A stretch of DNA of 64,000 bases from Corallochytrium limacisporum (Eukaryota > Opisthokonta), in contig PDIP01000015.1 in NCBI GenBank assembly GCA_002811645.1, positions 1 through 64,000 on the forward strand, read 5' to 3'. Position 1 is the stretch's first letter. Each line of letters opens with the position of its first letter. The position numbers were made by a program, and so were the translations under genes. Positions 53,818 through 64,000 of the stretch are shown piece after piece. The notes beneath the pieces were generated by a model. It worked only from the letters and a program-made list of their open reading frames with translations. It was not told the DNA's origin and did not search any database.

Positions 53818-54717
53818 GGTTGCTGACTTGTGTGACTTGTGTGTGTTCCGAATATACGAGAATCTGATGAGCCTCTACTGCGTCTTTCTGCATCGCAACT
53901 CGGAACCTTTCTCAAATACCCATAGTTTCCGAAGTGTGCTAAGACAAATTGAATAACACATACATTGCTACCTGTCCTTATCCGAACGATCTCTATCCGG
54001 TACCGAAAAGCACATGTAACACTGGAAACAAGACATGGTTTTGCAGTCCCCAAACCGCTCCTACAGACCCAACAACAAGAGGAGGTCTTGGTAGTGTTGG
54101 AATTTACATCATCGTCAACCACCACTAGTAACGATTGCCCCCTTTTCAGAACAACACGCCATCACTGCAAAACTCACGAACTTCTTTTCTCGGAAATCGT
54201 TCCAATGCGAAAACAAAGCAAACCAAGAGCCTTACCATTTGCCGCCTCTGTATTGGGTGGGGGCCGGAACCGGGCCCGCCCGAGGGTCGGGCCTCGCCAC
54301 CTGTCTCTGAACAGTAGTCCAATGGGACCGAGGGCCCCTCCTCCTTTTTCTTGCCCTATCATTTTGGCGCGCGTTTTTTCACATTGTTTCCAACCGGTAG
54401 ACGTCTGGGAAAGCGGAAGGGGCAGTACTTTGGGTACCGGTGGAGATGACGTGCCTCTCCCTCCCTGGGGGGCCTCTGTTTGGGTATCAGAGTGCCGACG
54501 AGGGGGTGGGAGGTCCCAGCAACGGTGCAAGCCGGCGGGGGGAGTAATGGGCAGGCACACACGCAAAGGGTCTTTTTCGCAGGAATTGATGAAGAATGAG
54601 GCGAGCATGCACCCAGTATGGCAGCAGTATACCACGTGAGTCACTGTATTACATGTCCATGTGTGATGATCTTATTGTTACACGAGTTTTGACCATACAA
54701 GATTAGATGAGAGCCGG
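53818..54717. other. intergenic, no gene seen
   Basis: This 900-bp stretch lies between the MAPEG start and the SPX-EXS gene stop. A GC-rich segment with GGGCCCGCCCGAGGG lies near 54270-54285. Frames on both strands here show no homology. It should contain the MAPEG promoter. Confidence 0.5.
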
Positions 54718-57543
54718 TCACCACAGCAGAGCAAAATTCTCTTGCTGGTCGACAAGGTAGGCGACCCCCCCTGAAATTATAGTCACCGTGACCAGGCCGA
54801 TGATCTCGGCCGCAATGGTCTTTGACTTGGATATCCCTTTGCCCAGCTTCGCATCGTTGTCCATGGTAGGTGTCTCGAATCGGAGAGGAATGGATGTGAC
54901 CTCACGGTAACCCTCAACGTTGTTGACATGCTCGTTCTCCATGCGGAACCAACCCCACATAGTCCGACGCAGCAATTCCATGAACGCATACAGCAAGGGC
55001 ACAACCTGGGAATTGGAGTAGAAGAATGGATTCAGGGTGTTCGGAATCAATGACATAGTCCAGAAGAATCGCAGGATGAAGTCGGCGATGGTGGCCAACA
55101 AGTAGCGCCAACCTGCGCCAAACATGGAACCGCGGCTAATGGTCAGCACCGTCTTTCTGCTGAACCGCAATCGCAGACCCCAATCCACATTGATATCCCA
55201 CCAGAAGGAGTACAACGTACTGATGATCATAAGGCCCATCCACGCCAACCGGTATATGTTGTTCCAGGAGCTGCTGGCTGCAGAGTATTCGGGGTGAAAC
55301 TGACCATACAAAATGACACACAGCGATAGCGCGTACTTGACAGCGTTGGGCAGATTCGGCCAACGCTTGCCAGTATCGTAGTACCGCCGGAGACATTGCA
55401 TGAAGCGAAACCACAAGGGCAGAGCCACAAGGAGAGTTACTAGCCAGGGAATCGACACAATCTGGTAGCCTGTATGCTTGTGTCGTCTGTAGTGACCAGT
55501 AAACACGTACAGAAACGCGTTTAGTAGCAAAGCAAAGATCTTCACCATCGAAGTCAAGAAATCAGCTACGTAGAAGTCAACGAAGCGAACACGGCCGAAT
55601 GGGCTGATGAACACACTCACAAGAGTGTCCAGAAGAAATTTTCGACTGGCCCAGTGTGTTGTCAGGGGTAAGAAGAATTTGCCCAAAGTGTACATTAACA
55701 GACCAACTGGGATGGCCTTCGCTGGGATGAATTCGGCGATCAATCCCGCAGCGTGCGCGAAGAAGGCAATGAGGCATGCGAAATACACCAGAGACAGGCG
55801 GGTAGCTTCTCCGAAAGCCTGTACGAAAGTGAGACGGGTTCTCGGATCTAACTCCAGCAGATACACGTAGTTGATCCGCGCCTTAGTCCAGACATACAAA
55901 GTGGCTCCCCAAAGCCAAGTCATGAGATACAACAGACCTACACTGGCGAACACCGGAAAGGCCGCATGATACTCCGGTTTCTGCAATTGATCATAGTGCT
56001 GAATCCACATGTACAGCGCCCAGATAGACACACCCATAATCGCACCAAACTTTGCACCGAGCACAAAAAGGTCCCAGTCAGTGTGTTCACGCTGCTTCAC
56101 CAACAGTGATGCCTTCGCCCGCACGATGTCTCCGTCTTCAAAGGCATTGGAATACGCTTCCTCAGTGTCCTTTATCAGTCGATCGAGGCCAGAGTGTCTA
56201 CTAAACTCACTACGTCCAACATCAGCCATTACTGTTCTTTTCATGCGGATAATGCCGTTCTTGTCGTGTTTCTTGATGATCTTACTGAACGCAGTGTAGT
56301 TCAAAATACAAAAGTTACTCAAAAGGTTAAGGTATCGGTACAATTCAATGAAGGATCTACGAACGTGGAAGACTTCGTGGCCCTTCATCTCCCCTGCAAT
56401 ACCCGCATCCCGCACAAACTCGTCCAGCATTCCCTGATAGCTGGAGAGTTTCTCCAGGTAGAAGTCATTAATTTTCGTGAGCTCCGCTTTGACCATCTCG
56501 TAGAACTGCAATTCCAGCTCTTGTACGGTACGGCCATGCCGAGAACTGTGCATAGAGAAGAGTCCTGGTCGTGCCAAGTTGACAAGAGGTCCACCGGAAG
56601 TGCTCGGCTGTGCTGGTTCATCGTCTTCATCGCTCGAAGTTGTGACTGGAATAGGTTCATTGAAATGAAGCGCTAGCTTCAGTGCATCCACATCAATGGC
56701 CATGTGTTCCTTTGTAAGGGTGGTCTGCCGTGCTAGCTTACCTGGAGCCAGATCCCAGGGCATGCTTTGGGTACTCCTTTCCATGGAACTTGGAGACACG
56801 GGTGGTGATGACACATGTTGTCCCGGTCTCGGTTGAGTCAAATGACGAATCGGAGTGATCTCGTGACCATGAGTAGTTGCACTCTTCGGCAGCCGAGCAG
56901 CCGTTGACGGCAAAGCTGGAGGATCGCTCTCTGCTCCACCGTGCGCCTCAGCATCCTTACGCAGAAGGCTGCGCGAGCTCCGTGAAGAGTTTGCGCCAAC
57001 GTCTCCCTCAGCCTCTGTGTCCCGGTTATACGACATGTCGCGGTCGCTCGCACTAGCCATGCTGTCCTCTACTCCAGACGTAGTGTAGTTAACGTAGGGG
57101 TCGAACAAGCGTCGGGCACCCTTCAATGTGGCGACACCTGCGGACTGCTTCATTGCTTTAGTACCGGTCCTGGGTTCGGTAGTGGCCTGCTTTCCGCTGG
57201 TGCCCCATCGTGGATGATCTTTCTCAAAATACTGCCGAAACTCATGCATTTCACTGTCGTCTTCCACGGCTTGACGAGATGATGAGCTGTAAGTGCGCGA
57301 TCTTCGCGACAGAAGAGGACGAGTTTCGCCCTCTTCACCCCCCGTAGATGCCCGTTTTCCTCTCGGTGGAGGTTGTGGTTTGGGAATGTTGTCATCAGAA
57401 TCAGAGGCACTCGTGTAGTCGCCCATGGCCTGCACAGCTTTCTTGATTGCCTTGATCTGCTTCCGCAAACCTTTGTAGTCCAGATAATATTCGGCCCAGT
57501 CCTGGACGGCCTGGCTGGCCAACTGGGCGCCGAATTTCACCAT
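54718..57543 (-). CDS. XPR1: SPX-EXS phosphate transporter (XPR1/SYG1-like)
   Basis: The 941-aa protein begins with the SPX start MVKFGAQLASQAVQDWAEYYLDY and KQIKAIKK. The rest of the SPX domain resumes near residue 340 (ELQFYEMVKAELTKINDFY) and ends with FSKIIKKHDKNG (419-430), which holds the lysines that bind inositol pyrophosphates. Between them lies an inserted low-complexity region of about 300 residues rich in Ser, Pro, Arg and Asp. Multiple membrane segments follow (about 505-760), then the EXS domain with WPNLPNAVKYALSL, LYSFWWDINVDWGL and LRRTMWGWFRMENEH. XPR1 is the phosphate exporter of animal cells; yeast Syg1 is the fungal counterpart. A CT-repeat lies 92 bp upstream of the start. 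Confidence 0.94.
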   Translation of the reverse strand: MVKFGAQLASQAVQDWAEYYLDYKGLRKQIKAIKKAVQAMGDYTSASDSDDNIPKPQPPPRGKRASTGGEEGETRPLLSRRSRTYSSSSRQAVEDDSEMHEFRQYFEKDHPRWGTSGKQATTEPRTGTKAMKQSAGVATLKGARRLFDPYVNYTTSGVEDSMASASDRDMSYNRDTEAEGDVGANSSRSSRSLLRKDAEAHGGAESDPPALPSTAARLPKSATTHGHEITPIRHLTQPRPGQHVSSPPVSPSSMERSTQSMPWDLAPGKLARQTTLTKEHMAIDVDALKLALHFNEPIPVTTSSDEDDEPAQPSTSGGPLVNLARPGLFSMHSSRHGRTVQELELQFYEMVKAELTKINDFYLEKLSSYQGMLDEFVRDAGIAGEMKGHEVFHVRRSFIELYRYLNLLSNFCILNYTAFSKIIKKHDKNGIIRMKRTVMADVGRSEFSRHSGLDRLIKDTEEAYSNAFEDGDIVRAKASLLVKQREHTDWDLFVLGAKFGAIMGVSIWALYMWIQHYDQLQKPEYHAAFPVFASVGLLYLMTWLWGATLYVWTKARINYVYLLELDPRTRLTFVQAFGEATRLSLVYFACLIAFFAHAAGLIAEFIPAKAIPVGLLMYTLGKFFLPLTTHWASRKFLLDTLVSVFISPFGRVRFVDFYVADFLTSMVKIFALLLNAFLYVFTGHYRRHKHTGYQIVSIPWLVTLLVALPLWFRFMQCLRRYYDTGKRWPNLPNAVKYALSLCVILYGQFHPEYSAASSSWNNIYRLAWMGLMIISTLYSFWWDINVDWGLRLRFSRKTVLTISRGSMFGAGWRYLLATIADFILRFFWTMSLIPNTLNPFFYSNSQVVPLLYAFMELLRRTMWGWFRMENEHVNNVEGYREVTSIPLRFETPTMDNDAKLGKGISKSKTIAAEIIGLVTVTIISGGVAYLVDQQENFALLW

Positions 57544-57634
57544 TGGATCTAGTTACTTTGTTGGTAGTGTGTAACTGTAACGAATCTGCCGGTGCTATCC
57601 CGGACACCGGAGGATATGTCCACAAAACATGGTG

Positions 57635-57659
57635 GCTCTCTCTCTCTCTCTCTCTCTCT
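57635..57659 (+). repeat. CT dinucleotide repeat
   Basis: This uninterrupted (CT)12-type run lies about 92 bp upstream of the SPX-EXS start codon, reading as GA on the coding strand. GA tracts can act in promoters or 5' leaders, but nothing in the sequence proves this. Confidence 0.85.
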
Positions 57660-58318
57660 ATCTGTCCTTCTTTCCTCTCCGTTGCACGATACCCACATGT
57701 ACAGGCTGTTGCAATACTGTCACCGGTTTGAGAAATACCTTCATGGACTCGTATGTGATCCTCAGAAGCGTCACGGACTTGATACTAGCTGATCACAGTG
57801 AGACAAAAACCATCCTTACCAACCCAGATATAACATCCACAATGAGTGTCATTCTCTAATTGACCACACCTTGTCGGAGTCTCACTCAGGGAACCGCTAT
57901 CGCTGCCATCACTCCTACACTGTCCTACACGCGCACAACAGCACTCCTCCCAGCACAGTCCCTACCACCACAACACACGGTCCCGCGCACCCATCCCGCT
58001 GCGGTTGGCGCTCTCCGTACTGAAATTACGGACGACGTGTCCACTGGCTTTTCGGGCCGGAAGAAAGGTGGCGAGGTTGGACGCGGGTGTGTTCTTTTTG
58101 TCCCTTTCGAAGTTGGGGTGCGGACTCATTATCACCCCGAGAAGTTATGCGTGAAATTTTAGAGGCTTCTTTTCTTTATCACAGAGATGTCGGAAGGGGA
58201 CAATGAAGACTGCATATATTAATCACCGAGTGTACAAGGTCGCGCAGAGATATCAGTAGTGCAGGAATGGTGAGATGCCTTATCACTAGGTTCTTCCTGC
58301 CCGTAACCCGACCAAGGC

Positions 58319-58344
58319 CCCCTCCCCCCCGGGGGGGGGAGGGA
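58319..58344. repeat. C-run/G-run palindrome
   Basis: CCCCTCCCCCCCC is mirrored by GGGGGGGGGAGGG, with symmetry including the interrupting T/A. It resembles the palindromes at 47744 and 21967. Confidence 0.75.
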
Positions 58345-59769
58345 GTGTGGGGGTGTGGGGGTGGTGTCGTCGGAATGGATAAAAAGATTCAATGTTTACC
58401 TTGCACTCTTTACCTATTCTTTCTTTCCTTTTTTCCTTTTTTTTTTTTTTTTGGCTTTGCTTTTCCTTTTGGGCTTGTTTCCTTGCATTTCTGAGGAAAA
58501 GGGAGGGGTTCAACCCACCACCCGAACCCACTCGGGGGTCAGACCAAGCGTCACACACACACTCGCACACAAATCCCGCAACACTTACTCACTCACCGAC
58601 CGTGGGTGTGAGAGGGGTCGCGGGTACGTCCCCGGATCCAACCGGTCGAGACGCAAGACCTCAGGGCCAACGCAGGCACCTCTGGGTGAGGGCTTGATGC
58701 TGTACCTACCTTTCCGAAGAGGAATTGTGCCTTGTCGTATCTCGTTAGACGATGCTTAAAACACAGAAAAATGACATCCTGTGGTAGTCGACGCAGGATT
58801 TAGAGAGCGTCCCAGGCCACCTCTGCGCATCGGCTACGCAGTGGCCCCGCTCGCAGAACACCGGGGCCCCTTCCCTGTTATCTTTATTCCACAATTGGTT
58901 TCGCTGCCGTGAGCATGGTATTCCGCATGATTGTTCAGTTTCAATGCTGTGACAGACAAACGTGGAGTTTACCAGGACGCATATCTGAGAATGGTCTGTT
59001 TAATATGTTTCATTTTGTTTGGACGTTACACACCGAACGGGTGAATTCGAAACCCCGTTCACCGTTTCTCATCGTCGTCCCCATTCCACCCTGTCCTGCC
59101 TTTCCACAAAAGGTTTACACACGACCCTGTGACTTCCTGCTTTAAAAACTACTATGCTCACACCGCACTAACTGTTACAACACAGCACGACAGCCATGCA
59201 GACCTGAGCAGCAGTCGCTGTGGTTGACGAGCAGCCGTCCGGCTGTCCGGTCCCTACCACCCACATGAGGTCGTTGGGGCGAATTGGCGCGCAGCAGATG
59301 TGGTCACCGGGGAAATCGGATCCAGCCACATCGGGGGCCTAATTTATGCGCAGCGCACCCACCTTCCGTAGCGACCTGACGGTTATGTCGGCTACCTATA
59401 GAGAGTATCGGATGGGCTCGGGGAGGGAAGGCGGGTTTTGCGTCACTGTGCAAAGCGGGGAGGCACTCTGGGCTTGTACGCCCAGAGCTAGGGGAAGGGG
59501 GGGGGGGTCTCAAGCCTGGGGGTGAGTCGACAACGGCGGTTGAGTGGGAAAGGAACGGTAACATGCCGATCTAGGCGATAAAGACGAGATGGTCGGGTAT
59601 TTTCTTTGCAAGTATCAGGCCTAAGTTCCCAGTAGCTACTGCCATGTTTCAAGATGGCAGATCCTCCGCACCAAACAGGCAGTCCAAACTATTTGGAATA
59701 GCTGGTCAGTGGAATGAGCATGACTAACTAACGACGGTCAGGAGTCTTGCAAACTTCAGTACCAACGAC

Positions 59770-61242
<1,473 letters not shown>

Positions 61243-61393
61243 TGCTAAAACAAAGGATATTACAAATATGTTATGATTATTCGCTTGTGCCTTCCCCCCT
61301 TTTTTTTGTTTTGTTCATGTACAAGTACGCAAACAGCGACCGTGTTGGACATATTATGATGACAATAAAGGGCACTTTCCGATCCTGGGTCGT

Positions 61394-62980
61394 CTATGTT
61401 GACGAGTGCATGCTAGACTTGGTCTCGTAAGTCTTCCAGACCTTCTGACTTTGCTCCAAGAAATCCATTTGCAACTTACCGAAATCGTTCAGCAGCTCCT
61501 TCATGTTTTCTTGCTTGATGGCTGTGAAGGCGTGAAGTTCCGCACTAATGGTGTCATTGCTCTCCTTCAGGTGTTTCTCGCTGAGCTCCCGATGATCCTT
61601 TGCAAACTCAAGCTCCATATCCAGCCGCCGCAACTTCTCTTCACGTTGTTGCTGAGGATCACCCTTGGACCGCTTCAAGAAAGATGGCAGCCCCGTCTTC
61701 ATGCCACCTCCTCCCTTGACAGTGGCAATTTCGGCTTCCTTTCGGTAGACTGCTTCCTGCGCTTGCTCATACTGGCTCTCAATTTGGTCCCGACGCTTGA
61801 GCAGCTCGATGCAGGCATTGCTGAAGTCCGCGTTGAATTGAGCAGGATCACACAAGTTCGTGTCAATGAGGTGGCTGCAGTCCGCAACCAGCTTAGAGTA
61901 CCGTTCTGTCGTGGTGGCCATAGCGTTTAGCAACTCTTGCAGCTGTGGATCTGCGTGGGCCACGTTAGTGAACTGTGGGCTCAGCTCAGCAAAGGCATCG
62001 GCCATGTCTTTGGACGCCTTGGCTGCCTTGGCTGCTTGCTTGGCCATACGGTGCACACTCGCCTCAAAGGTCTGCAAATCCGCATAGTAGGACGCGAATC
62101 GCTGATCGGGGTTCTTGGCATGTGCAGTGGGTCCCAATTTGCTCATGCTCGAACTCAGCCCCTCCAGGAAACCCGATTCCTTCTTGGTCGTATCACTATC
62201 CCAGTAGGTGCCTTCCAAAAACTTGACCACATTGTCATCCATGACGAGCTTCGGGTGCTCCACCACAGCAGTTACGAATCGCTGCAGGTACTTGGCACGC
62301 TTGGACAGGAACTCGCTGCCGAAGCGATCCAGGTCGCTCCACTGACCTTTGGCCGGAATAGGCGGGATGAGGCACGTTGGGTTTTTCTTAGCCAGACGGT
62401 TGCGCAGAACGTAGAAATCATTGTAGCGTCGGCTGGTGGTCATCTGCCGTTTACCGAAATGTGCCATGGTTGTGCGTGTGTTGACGGTGTAGGTCACGTA
62501 CGCACTCCGGCCGTCCGTTTTCTGGAAGTCCGTAATACTCACTTCAATGGTACCGTCGGGACGACTCCGGGGCACAGAAGGCGCGGCAGCCGGACCATTA
62601 GACCCATTGGACAAAACCGGAGCGGCGCTCTTCTCCTCAGCCCGCGGAGACATAGAGTCCGCCGTCGGAACCGGGGGCCGGGCAGGCGGTGGACCGGAGT
62701 CCTCACGCGCCGCGGCCACCGGGACCTGCTGCGCAGGCTGCTCTGGAGCCGGCGCAGCGACAGGAGCAGCCACTGGGGTTGCAGTGGTCTCCAAGGGTCC
62801 GCCATTGGCCTCCAGTGCGGCTGTCGGAGGTGGTCCAAAGTTGGATGTCACTGGTTTTGATGTGGGTTCGTTGAGGTCGACGTCATCGAAGAGCTTGTCA
62901 TTCGTTGTTGGGGCCTGAGTCTCATCCTTTGTAGGCTCTGCGACGTCTCCGAAGAGAGGATCATTGCCCGAAACATCCAT
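61394..62980 (-). CDS. SNX1: sorting nexin SNX1/SNX2 (Vps5-like), PX-BAR
   Basis: The 528-aa protein starts with two acidic motifs, DPLFGD (7-12) and DKLFDD (28-33), typical of the SNX1/2 N-terminus that contacts retromer. A Pro/Ala-rich linker leads to a PX domain (about 143-258) with the phosphoinositide-binding RRYNDF (184-189). A BAR domain covers about 290-525. The protein would tubulate endosomes in the ESCPE-1/retromer pathway, recycling cargo to the Golgi or plasma membrane. Yeast Vps5 is the equivalent. The first ATG at 62980 is followed directly by conserved sequence. It converges with the TTLL9 pseudogene. Confidence 0.93.
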   Translation of the reverse strand: MDVSGNDPLFGDVAEPTKDETQAPTTNDKLFDDVDLNEPTSKPVTSNFGPPPTAALEANGGPLETTATPVAAPVAAPAPEQPAQQVPVAAAREDSGPPPARPPVPTADSMSPRAEEKSAAPVLSNGSNGPAAAPSVPRSRPDGTIEVSITDFQKTDGRSAYVTYTVNTRTTMAHFGKRQMTTSRRYNDFYVLRNRLAKKNPTCLIPPIPAKGQWSDLDRFGSEFLSKRAKYLQRFVTAVVEHPKLVMDDNVVKFLEGTYWDSDTTKKESGFLEGLSSSMSKLGPTAHAKNPDQRFASYYADLQTFEASVHRMAKQAAKAAKASKDMADAFAELSPQFTNVAHADPQLQELLNAMATTTERYSKLVADCSHLIDTNLCDPAQFNADFSNACIELLKRRDQIESQYEQAQEAVYRKEAEIATVKGGGGMKTGLPSFLKRSKGDPQQQREEKLRRLDMELEFAKDHRELSEKHLKESNDTISAELHAFTAIKQENMKELLNDFGKLQMDFLEQSQKVWKTYETKSSMHSST

Positions 62981-64000
62981 GTTTACTCTTTGTTTAGTTT
63001 ACTTCCCGATTTGGGATCTGTGCGGTCCTGTTGTGTCTTTCAGCGGCTTTCTGAACCTGTGGCCCGGAAACGCCTAAACAAAACCCTGTCCCGTAGTGCA
63101 ATACACAAACGCACTGAGATTGTATATAGGAACACGACGCTTTGTACTGAAGAAACAAAAAACACCGGAGTTCCTCTTTAAGTACCGCGAGCGGTTGAGT
63201 CATGGAAATCCTTCTTTCTCTACTGTCCTCCCCGCTCCTTATCAGAAGGGAAGGGGGGGGCCCGCTCGGTCTTGGAGACCCATAGAATGACTATGGCAGG
63301 CCCCAAAAATCCTCCACCGGGAGAGTTGAAGGAGGCGGAGGAGCAGGAGAAGGGGGGGGGCGCTTGGGGGGCCCGGTACCCAAAGGCTCTCGTACCCCCC
63401 CCCGGGGGGGCCCTCTCCGCCCAAGCGCCGCTCTCCCCCGGGCCCCCCCCCCGGCTTGCGGAGTAGGGGAGAAGGAAAGCAACGAGTGAGGGAGAGACAC
63501 AGAGAGACACAGAGAGAGAGAGAGGGAGAGAGAGAGCAAGCCTTGACTGGGGAAGGAGCCGCACCCAAGATAAAATCACACAAAAGGGTCAGCATCCTCC
63601 GGCAACAGTGTTGTGACATACTACACGCTGGCATTTCCGACCGTCCGTGGGTCCAGTTGAGGGCGGTGTGTGTGTGTGTGTGTGTGTATGCGTCCGTGTT
63701 TTCGTCGTCCTGGGCGTAACAACGCATTCAACATCGTCTCCAGCTCGTGCCCTGGGTCATTCGTGCTGCAAACCATCCCGCCTCATTGACGCACGGAATG
63801 ATCAAAATGGACGGTTGTGTCCAGCGGGACAAAGTCGCACACAGACACTCGCGTACGTACGCACTGCAAAGGCAGGACCTGCAAAGCACACAGGCCATGA
63901 TCTGAGAGAAAGAAGCAGGAAGCAACGTTTGATCATGTTGCACCGGGCAATCGTAAAGGAACAACAAACCAAAAACCTGAATCAAAAAATCATGACGTTC
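62981..64000. other. terminal intergenic region with simple repeats
   Basis: This 1,020-bp stretch after the SNX1/2 start contains C9-G7 at 63395-63410, a GA/ACA-rich tract at about 63484-63537, and a (GT)11 run at 63666-63687. No gene is seen. The proximal part should hold the SNX1/2 promoter. Confidence 0.5.
63666..63687 (+). repeat. GT dinucleotide repeat
   Basis: Eleven uninterrupted GT units lie in intergenic DNA. This is an ordinary microsatellite. Confidence 0.9.

Larger units (their letters stand above)
57544..59769. other. 2.2-kb gene-poor region
   Basis: The divergent spacer between the SPX-EXS gene and the TTLL9 pseudogene has a CT run at 57635-57659, a C-run/G-run palindrome at 58319-58344, and 16 consecutive T at 58437-58452. 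Small frames show no homology. Confidence 0.5.

Overview
The window is nuclear DNA from a eukaryote, most likely a unicellular opisthokont. The gene set reads as opisthokont or holozoan: a Rac1 almost identical to animal Rac1, a DOT1-type H3K79 methyltransferase, an HMG20/BRAF35-like HMG-box protein, a KCNQ-type potassium channel, and a degraded TTLL9 tubulin glutamylase. I cannot name the species. All of the roughly twenty intact genes, including one of 2,522 codons, read as single uninterrupted ATG-initiated frames, so this genome (or at least this region) is intron-poor. There are no operons, ribosome binding sites, CRISPR arrays or recognisable phage features.

Layout. 1-6.2 kb is a gene-poor block with decayed repeats. 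6.2-21 kb holds a dense run: KCNQ-like channel (+), coiled-coil protein (-), DOT1 (+), sororin-like small protein (-), kynurenine/glutamine transaminase (-), DENR (+), short RNase Z (-), mannose-6-phosphate isomerase (-). 21-25.1 kb is a gene-poor, GC-homopolymer-rich block containing a 46-N assembly gap. 25.1-32.8 kb holds Rac1 (+), a RanBP3-like protein (+), phosphoserine phosphatase (-), a flavin monooxygenase (+) and HMG20-like (-). 32.8-39.2 kb is a second gene desert with GA-rich repeats. 39.2-51.9 kb holds HEATR1/UTP10 (+), dCMP deaminase (-), deoxyhypusine hydroxylase (-), ribosomal protein eS8 (+) and a secreted SOUL haem-binding protein (-). 52-63 kb holds a MAPEG protein (-), an XPR1/SYG1 SPX-EXS protein (-), the TTLL9 pseudogene (+) and sorting nexin SNX1/2 (-).

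The genes are ordinary housekeeping and signalling genes without an obvious shared pathway, although translation is well represented (DENR, HEATR1, eS8, DOHH, RNase Z). Neighbouring genes often converge with only 90-260 bp between stop codons, while starts are separated by 0.4-6 kb.

The most interesting items are the pseudogenised TTLL9 (5-bp duplication, nonsense codon, loss of the catalytic core), which could reflect flagellar reduction; a 180-aa KEN-box/FGF-motif protein that may be a sororin relative; an HMG20 orthologue; a KCNQ-like channel with an altered S4; an upstream ORF whose stop codon overlaps the start of the monooxygenase gene; and recurrent poly-C/poly-G palindromes confined to intergenic DNA.
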